Source: an uncultured Francisellaceae bacterium
GTDB lineage: Bacteria; Pseudomonadota; Gammaproteobacteria; UBA6186; Azoamicaceae
DNA: 52,811 nucleotides
Assembly (NCBI GenBank): GCA_945956915.1
Contig: CAMFJH010000016.1
Span: 1 to 52,811 of the forward strand
Direction: 5' to 3'
Below, piece by piece: positions 29,101 through 34,008 of the stretch. A program made the translations under genes and the position numbers. Below the pieces are notes generated by a model. It had not been told where the DNA came from. It worked only from the letters and a program-made list of their open reading frames with translations, and searched no databases. The first letter of the stretch is position 1; each line of letters begins with the position of its first letter.

Positions 29101-29492
29101 TTCCTAAGATGTTACTAGAAAAGAGAGATCGGAGTGATAAAAATACAAATACTATCTTTATAGATGCTTATTTGGCTGGACTTCAAGATAAGAATGAGAG
29201 ACTGATGGAAGCATTTTCTGAGGCGATTAAAAAAGCTACTTTTTCGCAAGAAGTAGCAGAGTCTTTGCTAAAGACCTACAGGCAATTAGATACAAAAGAG
29301 TCTAAAGAAGAAGATATCAATGCCAAAGAACATTTAGGAAAATTGATTGTGGATTATATTACTAAGCATGATACTGAAAAATATTATGAGAAATTTGTAG
29401 GTAGCCGTAAAGCAAATGCCTACCATAAAGAGTTAGAAACATTAAAATTGCTCAGACCTTCATCTGGCCTGGGTAAAAGTCAATTTTGGTAA
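17121..29492 (+). CDS. Giant 4123-residue protein with DUF3638/DUF3645-like ATPase core
   Basis: One unbroken frame of 12.4 kb. The middle resembles the DUF3638-DUF3645 module of very large fungal and plant proteins: a P-loop MGGGKTKVLLP (Lys2274), a TTPTSVPSL segment near 2356, a Walker B DVLIDEID (2422-2429), a LTGTLWN motif near 2738, and a helicase-VI-like end with GTD (2914-2916) and QGVMRMR (2940-2946). Residues 138-310 hold GGW, GHGM, HNTGAG and SGSC (C280), suggesting a separate catalytic domain. Low-complexity Lys/Glu linkers lie near 1480 and 3120. The C-terminal 1000 residues are helical. There is no signal peptide or membrane segment. Function is unknown; an ATP-driven effector or toxin is an inference. 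Confidence 0.75.
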   Translation: MPIPGLNIDLTLFANLFNDSELVGTSHLQGNQFINTVNFLQTYVNSLNEDTPKELAETLQYLKLRTEEIKEINALARNLEQDEAKLMQEQKNRKKLIKNAFTTYSKNVFEKIESLRSIQDEFVGNEQKSINESSFFIPGGWTTHKKFGGGGHGMLYEFRKAEDGSLLLIVHNTGAGLNYHAKSQQLDKDRFCPIKIFKIPKNAIEDNEPQSFSEKMQWFIKELLKPLITTTEKSYDEKIVYTEVLPLIAYLGGELLDKPEDYSQYTKQEFEIGGQRSGSCAEKILHQFIQSKLPSKKLYKRFMYNFKINVLESFIEQVIQEGTIANSSVSHQIRIAFPNMARILFKKDYFSEEERGAEQLKLKHLQEKFESGLKLTKDGAPKQAASDKPSEDSVIMHIAPPIFTMFPSTLLEEIQETKKEQALWLVQNPIDFEYQSSINQRQLSDFLLKVSALEDKKAKVESLERFFMGWPISKAEAEIKTLLSEDSTAEEKNNFLDDLTRLNELYTKTYEDINGKSSVTQRFAITHLSFLAIMDDIILKSNWKNDSVEKPSLHPVFVEKIGALLYKTRRNPFWGTQDFQSDKRLNQIKVKYENEFMGPTSGFKKDLSLNDSETLSVRISKFVNDFYLTLINQQPDLLKILNQYYEKFCTTNPQEDYRSEDYKIRRFMDSNGTSNPSLKPLYLLEYYFSYSLDKRTNFIKECANYCEVEEEILNDSFKKIEENFVLKEKVDNVITNTMNVLTNNDYKNARGKLGKKLLRYSESRSHFLDGLSAIMNFSDVGIDDFRKENETAFNDALIEKNSGAGSLVMLANTNFKDVVVKNREELIDINGIQLGYIKNAQTKALGLKDRMVQGELAHMRTSEYAQLQSALDFFLSDLTRLDTKENQFCLETMLFEPGLLEGEIKKGKDFLEKFNLLVAKGISMHSRGNFSDDVGLFFLDLGNSVNRYVRDLQVSQGTESKVFEEKISTEDHSEKQPIKIYSVSDQLYKKNTEPFPNEEAKQRILQSLHKENVLSLADSIRTSPSVALSLDQINQYLRSKLILNWLHQNDQFSSYAKSNLLDHGYQLMDRKIFAELQTLDLEFVKKNALDTLLYLLPDFKKEFFEESMQHEYQGSKIKYIYPNVVFSNASGNTIMTANLVSGRITKPSLNSIFLPKKITSDPRFIMLFGKEVQKAWISGEDQTCLSFSYKGAEYRLLLNDKKSPSLIIQRKYKVNNENAEWFELHEMPDVDNLQKIFLEEHNVIWASTDTADGQTILIGNLEKNSIDFISDRKASNELHMVETSSGRIQLKTSNFKLLNKNSEIYKTFEHFESSDFTLIFKKDPLPGETGSTYQIKFPRYNMTLLGIGDPPTTYKLEGSDCSLDLADQHIVKQVFTQLRSAFCFTTVDNNKIIYCPMQAFIAEQDLKKMDPLESLFSSLNNVKASSSPALMFSSTSKNLDSMPGRQYTEYYNLIPDTGDHLRKHFYEEKNGGKPQKELKEKKDKKEDKDTKKTQESVAQQKLKYNGTAKVLQYTVVKENESLSLIPESIEDGLYLAYAYLCTQEPYKAFEILENLNVKFGAMSATDTEIKLLHWIVDLTPAKLKKDSKIESAETAEILAVKLKALSFLAKFKRDNPKLADLKLKKLKLDAAPKDLYEAESEKLNHDFYENLSGNILRIYKKYHHTETNVPIEYRLSEYEKMLLLRDCQNKVGAVAVEYRRLEYMRLSLELEILKKEIQTPFVEANIAKIEDVIKKGKKYAYNTTKVLESIAKLKIQDDWQLEMKNLLTLNDADTSTKIYTEIAKSLNDDAPIFEISELIRLPVDERKLLTVFPFLIKNIVNNTVGESEKLLLEEFCKKTIIAFDERENLGSNMPQICSILYCYLKGPTQSLGPIQFNNFRKKDWNSGKNLYKEESVIEIFKFLLGKAREAAALVDSSNKSIIPDIVYKKNVDSIVQNIYFQEASNKSEFNLKDIKFDPLGERKVIVGSEPDLGNKITVFWPNLLVEESASNELIETLNAWKQSEADLAAELEILKSRYKKENLDSSISYSARVNKLAILDQEAGNLIKELEKTKLTLSLNSLGNSEGRSVLYHNADNLEKKLLSLNAEKLNSLLNSANKILDISFSETDGSTELRRFQMEIMGRKRQRLSKSDLIRLYMLNDQKVYAQQTGLSPEDITALHSSITAYLNSELKRQYCKRIVEKIDSYQNVLGSKDVGDHSSILLQQAVGEIAQEVMLQNYVDPNEYPELIVFQYSENILIKKAQKEYIESLLLRSPESGHFESIMMELIMGGGKTKVLLPILALKRATGSNLSIFEVPAASFQTNFSDIKKTSLLLFGQEPEMFNFDRDTPCSAMDLKLAYRKLKKVIANKSYLVTTPTSVPSLELKYYELLGNPPKLNPILDEDPEQQKQQHIENDKVRKDWEKRIKWLGRMLKTFKTQGDVLIDEIDSSLDVKKQLNYTIGDAEYVSNETITYLVSLFKYFEVRDGNVSLENPFKISAPADLFEKFSENLVNNNDSPLNIIEEFSKWDGLTRKQLSEYLMGKGKEIPQFIEQLPKKDQDIIMLTKSQLEKFMPLTMKRNLFENYGPSLDMNKSIVSRSIAIPYAGNMNSRENCKFGNYLETINYTIQHLRLSGITYDLFEALISHYITAARTELLESSVALLDETKAAKLLNPILANIKDIEGLSIRLSDIDFHNKEALRHIYEKFKESKNKKSENDLVYLALEDNILPQVEIDQKILKHDSHNHVSLFRSVQGLTGTLWNDKTVSNFVKYDPSSSLGTDGLTIARLRDKETPVKHLNFNDVQNNTQRLINNLFSSVDPKTPSSKVRAMIDVGAKFKGKSNKAVAFEFAKYFEQKKLHDLKELKESQTEIKYILFFEKNEISGMDELRAMNIAEPKLETITIKGSDAKEIERRLGCTPDKCFSYYDQKHAIGTDIKQSSDAIALVTVDHTTFQKDLLQGVMRMRDFKSAQRVVFCVDDELYNDGVSTLDNVLELVRKNQVERLMQDNFTSALQQMRNVIREDFKNRILFLADDKVSDKEQLLNYFEDYFITTSTKDLMTLYGSLEKERDTVEIFLEISGKLLFEWSSLIKKSNNGIGPSAENEATIKKKLSEVVTIAIDNCQEKYLYHSHENQDKVVEQQKEKEKEKEKEKESELESQNSQNVQPKKMHTWLLERFQNTLAPLPLSLNWEPENSNITRADDCYYKSLAMVCKIGNPNMHTPQFQSNILAGYNFFETLDKHDKDKKLLDNYQKIVHAVLMIQSQNILGELELKAMIITYPELDALNQLIIDRNLALPLPDRIWIINTQGTVLAGQRPSESVLDPNYNNILNQIRFFNGDCASLLLEKDINLVWLLDDYERNFEFLEKNVFKHRLVEPRHVAMLKERIDKMYKAELAAVMSKKTLEQDNMRFSAYYFKLITQNCTGENINLYFNAICSKVPQPSDLVNDLLDQFIYNNENAFLNFLDRPPFSTDLQFKKLLSDKFSEKMRNYAFAKTFFSMPDLERQSLAKKLCVPDFFALIIKDNQKFFISSFFTVSVYESSEKPLFPFYKLYDLIGVENFKHILGELDEKDFSNFFNKLRDKQDKAPMAQIIDWMGEAEIFESITEDCISKAIPLILGLQSDSIGEASSLFLSFLDKGCPEKSRGTVFDKVWTLASLKYLKLSTLKELLKISAMSLSEVAEKYPNSFVGILKACDWNEDWAEFVMENLDSISKNLNPEAFDAVLNQYFQDSGTKKDKLFFQNLYLMQARSKILHVCEKENTEALANVLKEIMNYSRLASYGKGFAYKLFDEKDTFFILDKVKESSPVIKEVLLKAIVKTIQNLSSMDASKLFDDFLSYPQGLALFCKTLKEKLYREDEKELEMDLSDWRGASNFKPELLLKTTFGQAYLKSPEAIKDYAALACSRMSILDAKMLSNLGLKPDLDMLESYNEATKYIEGKKWILYEAEITAQLQEKCDNNDYLNLLRILDSSAMRKYLKIDQAKPELKNFLKKLIQNANDENMCEVLVKFAQFPKMLLEKRDRSDKNTNTIFIDAYLAGLQDKNERLMEAFSEAIKKATFSQEVAESLLKTYRQLDTKESKEEDINAKEHLGKLIVDYITKHDTEKYYEKFVGSRKANAYHKELETLKLLRPSSGLGKSQFW

Positions 29493-29508
29493 TTGTTGAT
29501 TTATGCTC

Positions 29509-31497
29509 CTACGGCGTTACTATATTAAACATGGGTGGAAAATTATCAAATAAGTTTAAAAATTCTTCTACTTTTTCTTTGCTTCCTGTTAATTGGATAT
29601 CTCCATCTGAGATGGCTTGCAAAGTATTTTTTTGTTTTAATAAAATGTTATCTAATGCAATTCTGCTAAGTTTTAGAGTGGCATCGGCTTCCTTTGTTTG
29701 CTTATTCGCGGTGTAGATTAAAACAGAGTTTTCTATTTTTAATATATATTGTTGCTTCTTGTCGGTTAAATTAAGATTAATCTGAATTTTTTTATTTTCT
29801 GCTTTTTGGCTATTTAATCGAATACCTAGATAATCTAGAAACATCTCCATAGGCATGGCTCTTAGTGTGTCTGGGCTGGCTGATTCTGTTCCTGGAGATT
29901 GGGGTACTCCATGACGGAGTTCGTAAGCACCCATTAAGTATTCGTTACGCCAAGTTGCATTTTCAGTTTGATAACCTAACTGTTCTAAAGCATCGGCTTC
30001 TAGGGCACGTGCTGTTGTGTTATTCGGATCAGAAAAAACAACATGATTCATGACTTCTGCTACCCATCTATATTCCCCTTTGTTAAAATATTCTCGGGCT
30101 TTATTAATAACAGCATCTGCACCCCCCATGAATTCTACGTAATGTTTCGCAGCCTCTACGGGAGACAAGGGATTGAGGTGAGCAGGATTGGAATCATACC
30201 ATCCTAAATACCGCTGATAAACAGCTTTGGCATTGTGGCTGACAGAGCCATAGTAACCGCGATTGTACCATTCATTGGATAAAGATTCTGGTAGTTTAAG
30301 CATATTGCCGACTTCAGTCATGGTATAACCCTGATTCATCAGATTCAGTGTTTGATCATGAATATATTTATAAAGATCTCGCTGTTTACTTAAATATTGC
30401 ATAATGTTGTCTGTGCCCCATATCGGCCAATGATGTTGAGCAAATATCACATCTGATTTACTGGCATACAGTTCGATTGCATTGTTGAGTGTTTTCCACC
30501 AAGAAGCCGCATCTCTTACTTCTGCCCCACGCAATGTATACAAGTTGTGCAATGTATGAGTAGCATCTTCTGCTGCGCACAAAGCACGTTGTTTGGGAAA
30601 ATAAATCAACATTTCTGCAGGTGCTTCTGTATTGGGTGCCATATGAAATATCATTTCCACACCATCAATAACCCGTTTTTCTCCGGTCTTTTGAATGAGA
30701 TCGGTGGGGAGAATTAAGGTCACTTCACCCAATGATGTGGTTTTTCCCAAAGCACCGTCTACTTGCCCTTTTTCATTTTTGCCTAATAATGCTCCGTACA
30801 TATAAGTCGCTCGACGACTCATGGCATTTCCAGCATAAACATTTTCACTGATTGCAGCTTCTAAAAACCCTTGAGGCGCAATTATTTTTACTTTGCCCTG
30901 GGCTACGGCTTCAGGGGTAGTAACACCTCTTACGCCACCATAGTGATCAACATGACTGTGTGTGTAAATAACGGCAATAACAGGTTTTTTAGGTCTTTTT
31001 TGATAATACAATTCTAGTGCTGCTTCGGCTGTTTCTTTAGAAATTAGGGGGTCAACAATAATAATACCCGTTTTAGTTTCTATAATGTTGATATTGGACA
31101 AATCATAGCCTCGAACCTGATAAATATTATCTTTGATTTGATACAGGCCATAATTCATGTTGAGTTGTGCTTGGCGCCAAAGGCTTGGATTAACGGTATC
31201 GGGAGCTTTATTTGAAGATAAAAATTCATAATCTTTCATGGACCAGACAACCCGCCCACTGCTATTTTTAATCATTAAATTGGGTGTTTTGCTTATAAAA
31301 TTATTTTGAGCATCTTCAAAATCTTTTTTATTATTAAAAGGTAATTCAGATAATACGCTTTGATTTTTTTCTTGAGTAAATGACGAGGCTTCTTTAGCGT
31401 TTAAAGCCTCAGGGGTATTAGTAGAAGGGATCACTTCGTTAGCATTAGCAATGAGTACTGTAAGCAATAAACTATGAAAAAGTACTTTTACGAACAT
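29509..31497 (-). CDS. Secreted alkylsulfatase, SdsA1/YjcS type
   Basis: A 662-residue metallo-beta-lactamase-fold hydrolase of the SDS-hydrolysing type III sulfatase family. A signal peptide covers about residues 1-19. The metal site is YTHSHVDHYGG (H180, H182, D184, H185), followed by the family segment AAEDATHTLHNLYTLRGAEVRD. The helical dimerisation domain and C-terminal SCP-2-like domain give the normal length of about 660. It cleaves primary alkyl sulfates to alcohol and sulfate, probably in the periplasm. Its stop lies 16 bp from the end of the giant gene in convergent orientation, with no clear terminator between them. Confidence 0.9.
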   Translation of the reverse strand: MFVKVLFHSLLLTVLIANANEVIPSTNTPEALNAKEASSFTQEKNQSVLSELPFNNKKDFEDAQNNFISKTPNLMIKNSSGRVVWSMKDYEFLSSNKAPDTVNPSLWRQAQLNMNYGLYQIKDNIYQVRGYDLSNINIIETKTGIIIVDPLISKETAEAALELYYQKRPKKPVIAVIYTHSHVDHYGGVRGVTTPEAVAQGKVKIIAPQGFLEAAISENVYAGNAMSRRATYMYGALLGKNEKGQVDGALGKTTSLGEVTLILPTDLIQKTGEKRVIDGVEMIFHMAPNTEAPAEMLIYFPKQRALCAAEDATHTLHNLYTLRGAEVRDAASWWKTLNNAIELYASKSDVIFAQHHWPIWGTDNIMQYLSKQRDLYKYIHDQTLNLMNQGYTMTEVGNMLKLPESLSNEWYNRGYYGSVSHNAKAVYQRYLGWYDSNPAHLNPLSPVEAAKHYVEFMGGADAVINKAREYFNKGEYRWVAEVMNHVVFSDPNNTTARALEADALEQLGYQTENATWRNEYLMGAYELRHGVPQSPGTESASPDTLRAMPMEMFLDYLGIRLNSQKAENKKIQINLNLTDKKQQYILKIENSVLIYTANKQTKEADATLKLSRIALDNILLKQKNTLQAISDGDIQLTGSKEKVEEFLNLFDNFPPMFNIVTP

Positions 31498-31651
31498 AAA
31501 AATTCCTTAAGTTCAAAGGTTAAATATACTTATTATAGACGCTGCCTTAATAGACTGCCTGAAGGGAATAAACTGTATATAAATCAATTTGTTAGCTTTC
31601 CAGCTCAATCTGTTCTATACTAAATTTGTTTTTAAGCATCGGAGAAGGCAG

Positions 31652-32224
31652 ATGAAAAATGTATCCCAAGGTTTATTCAATATTTCAGCAGAAAGACTGG
31701 CAGTTTTTGGAAAACAGTGGAAATCTTTCTTAGGCTGGGGTATTGCATTGGTGTTGCTGGGGTTATTGGCTATCAGCTATTCAACTTTTGCAACCTTAGC
31801 GTCTATTATTACCCTTGGTATTGTTCTGCTTTTCGCAGGTATTCTTGTCATTATGGATGCCTTTCATTTTTGGAAAGGGAAGGGAAGCAGTTTCTTTTTG
31901 CAATTACTTATGGGACTTTTATATTTATTGGTAGGTTTATCATTCATATTAAGCCCAATGCTAGGATCCTTGTCTTTAACCTTTCTGATGGGCACTCTTT
32001 TTGTGATATTAGGTATTTATAGAATTTTTGGTTCTTTTTCTTTCGGATTACCCGGTAAAGGTTGGATCTTATGTAGTGGGATCATTACCTTATTACTTGG
32101 CATACTTATTTTGACTGGTTGGCCAAGTACAGGATTGTATATTATTGGATTATTCTTGGGGATTGATTTATTGTTCTTAGGGATGAATTATATCATGATA
32201 GCTTTGGCTCTCAAAAACACTTAG
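31652..32224 (+). CDS. HdeD-like (DUF308) membrane protein
   Basis: A 190-residue protein of six hydrophobic segments beginning near residue 22 (LGWGIALVLLGLLAI) and ending GIDLLFLGMNYIMIA. Length, helix spacing and paired Gly-rich helices match HdeD/DUF308 inner-membrane proteins, implicated in E. coli in acid resistance. The ATG at 31652 is chosen over earlier frame-open codons because GGAGAAGG lies upstream. The stop codon overlaps the converging DUF2608 gene by 4 bp. Confidence 0.8.
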   Translation: MKNVSQGLFNISAERLAVFGKQWKSFLGWGIALVLLGLLAISYSTFATLASIITLGIVLLFAGILVIMDAFHFWKGKGSSFFLQLLMGLLYLLVGLSFILSPMLGSLSLTFLMGTLFVILGIYRIFGSFSFGLPGKGWILCSGIITLLLGILILTGWPSTGLYIIGLFLGIDLLFLGMNYIMIALALKNT

Positions 32225-33132
32225 TTACTTTTAAGTTTTTTTAAACAATTTTTTGGGGCTACCCAACGTTCATGATCAATTAAATATTGCATCTGACATT
32301 CGGCTACATTTTTATTAAAATAGGCAGGTAATTTGCTTGCTCCCGTATAGAGGTATCCAATAAAAGTAATATTGAGCTTTTTAGCTTCTTTTCGAACAGA
32401 TTCAAGATTTACGAGTTTATCATCTATCATCACAATTTTATTGGGGTACCATTTTAGTTGTTGAAAAAATGCTTTTAGCAGAGCGCCTTTTGAGGTAGAT
32501 TGTATGGTAAATAAAACACCATTTAGAAAAGAGGGAAAATGCTCTTCTTGTGCAAATTGTTTGAAATTTAGTGTGTTATTATTAGGAAATGAATAGCTGA
32601 AATCTATTTTTTTATTTAAAAGATCCTGAACACGTTCATATTCTAAAGATTGGTTGTGTCCAAGTCTACCTGATAAAAATCGAGTTACAGCAATTGTTTT
32701 AATAGAATTAGCCTTTAAAAAACGGATCCATTTAAGGACCTTAGGATCAACCAAGGACCATTGGGTAGATTTTGCATAAATTGACCATAATCGTTTTTGA
32801 GTAGCACGATCTAATTTTTGCGAAAGTTTAGAATTTTTCCAATATAATGAAGATATTGTTTTAGCGGCTTTACGTTCTTTTGAAAAACCTCGTTCCCACG
32901 GTTCTTCGTTGACGAGTAGCACTTTTTTTATATCGAAAATCACTAATGAATTTTGATCTAAGCTTGAGGCTTCTGATTCAAAAAAATCAAAAGTATTGAC
33001 TTCTTGAATACGATTTAGCTCTGGTTTGGGCTGAGCGAGCACAAGAGGTTGATTAAAAAAATAGCAACATAATATTAATAGGGGTGCTGATTTTAGTGCT
33101 TTAAATTTCTGCATAAGTGTATATCCAACCAT
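32221..33132 (-). CDS. DUF2608 family secreted protein, HAD-like
   Basis: A 303-residue protein with a signal peptide ending near LVLAQP; the start may be the second Met, six codons in. The body matches DUF2608, a HAD-fold family abundant in Legionella, Coxiella and Chlamydiae: VIFDIKKVLL (motif I), SIKTIAVTR (motif II), LKWYPNKIVMIDDKLVNL (motifs III-IV). Motif I normally reads DxD; here the second Asp is Lys, which would weaken a phosphatase reaction and suggests a binding role. Probably periplasmic or exported. Confidence 0.75.
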   Translation of the reverse strand: MVGYTLMQKFKALKSAPLLILCCYFFNQPLVLAQPKPELNRIQEVNTFDFFESEASSLDQNSLVIFDIKKVLLVNEEPWERGFSKERKAAKTISSLYWKNSKLSQKLDRATQKRLWSIYAKSTQWSLVDPKVLKWIRFLKANSIKTIAVTRFLSGRLGHNQSLEYERVQDLLNKKIDFSYSFPNNNTLNFKQFAQEEHFPSFLNGVLFTIQSTSKGALLKAFFQQLKWYPNKIVMIDDKLVNLESVRKEAKKLNITFIGYLYTGASKLPAYFNKNVAECQMQYLIDHERWVAPKNCLKKLKSN

Positions 33133-33355
33133 TATATTGATAAGTAAAATGAGATTCTAGTTCAAAAACATAAGTTTATCAAATGACTTGTGTTTGGGTA
33201 TATTGTTTCCAATACCCAGCATATTAACACATTCGTTGAAATATGTCATAAAATAACTATTTCGTGCATCAGTACAATAAATGTAAATCAAATTATACAG
33301 TAAAATGCTTTACTCACTAAAAAATGAGTTGTCAGCAAGAAAATGAGGAACAGCA

Positions 33356-33916
33356 ATGCCAATTGAAAATAAAAAAATTGAGAATACTGAGTTGATCGTC
33401 CATATGCGACAATGTGAGATTGAAGCTAAAATAAAATTATATGCTCCTGATGGGGATGTGAACAAGCTAAATTTTAAGGGGCAGCCCCCGGTTTTTGTTG
33501 CCGCAGCTTGTGGCGATGTGAAAGCAATATCCTTACTCAAAGCTGCAGGAGCCAATGTGAATACAGCTTGTTGGATTGACATGAGCACCCCGGCACACAT
33601 TGCTGCTGAGAAAGGTCATGTAGAAACAGTCATTGCTTTATTAGACTCAGGTGCGGATAGCAGCATCAAATATTTGTTCTGGTGGACACCATTAGATTGT
33701 GCTAGAGCTTATACAGAACCTGAACATAAAGCAATTGTTCAGTTGTTGGAAAAGCATTACAAATCTTATTCCGAAGCAAGTAAAACAATAGACTTTAGTG
33801 ATGCAACTGAAAGTACGCCATTGCTTGCAAAATTTAAAAAATGCTCTGGGCTTAGAAGAGATAAAGAATATGGCACGCAGTTGGAAACAAATTTGGCAAA
33901 AGTTGGTTTTAAGTAG
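33356..33916 (+). CDS. Small ankyrin-repeat protein, possible effector
   Basis: A 186-residue protein with at least three ankyrin repeats between residues about 40 and 140. They are marked by GQPPVFVAAACGDVKAISLLKAAG, STPAHIAAEKGHVETVIALL, and WTPLDCARAYTEPEHKAIVQLLEKH, in each case the TPLHxAAxxGH pattern. The last 45 residues are non-repeat and mixed in charge. There is no signal peptide. In intracellular Legionellales, ankyrin proteins are often type IV effectors, but no translocation signal can be proved here. Start has GAGGA about 7 bp upstream. It precedes another effector-like gene by 92 bp. Confidence 0.8.
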   Translation: MPIENKKIENTELIVHMRQCEIEAKIKLYAPDGDVNKLNFKGQPPVFVAAACGDVKAISLLKAAGANVNTACWIDMSTPAHIAAEKGHVETVIALLDSGADSSIKYLFWWTPLDCARAYTEPEHKAIVQLLEKHYKSYSEASKTIDFSDATESTPLLAKFKKCSGLRRDKEYGTQLETNLAKVGFK

Positions 33917-34008
33917 AATTAATGGATTGATTTAAAGGCCCTTGACTTAGAACATGGATGTTATTATTCTGAATATTACAAGGAAGCGTAATAGGTAGGA
34001 GTAATTTT

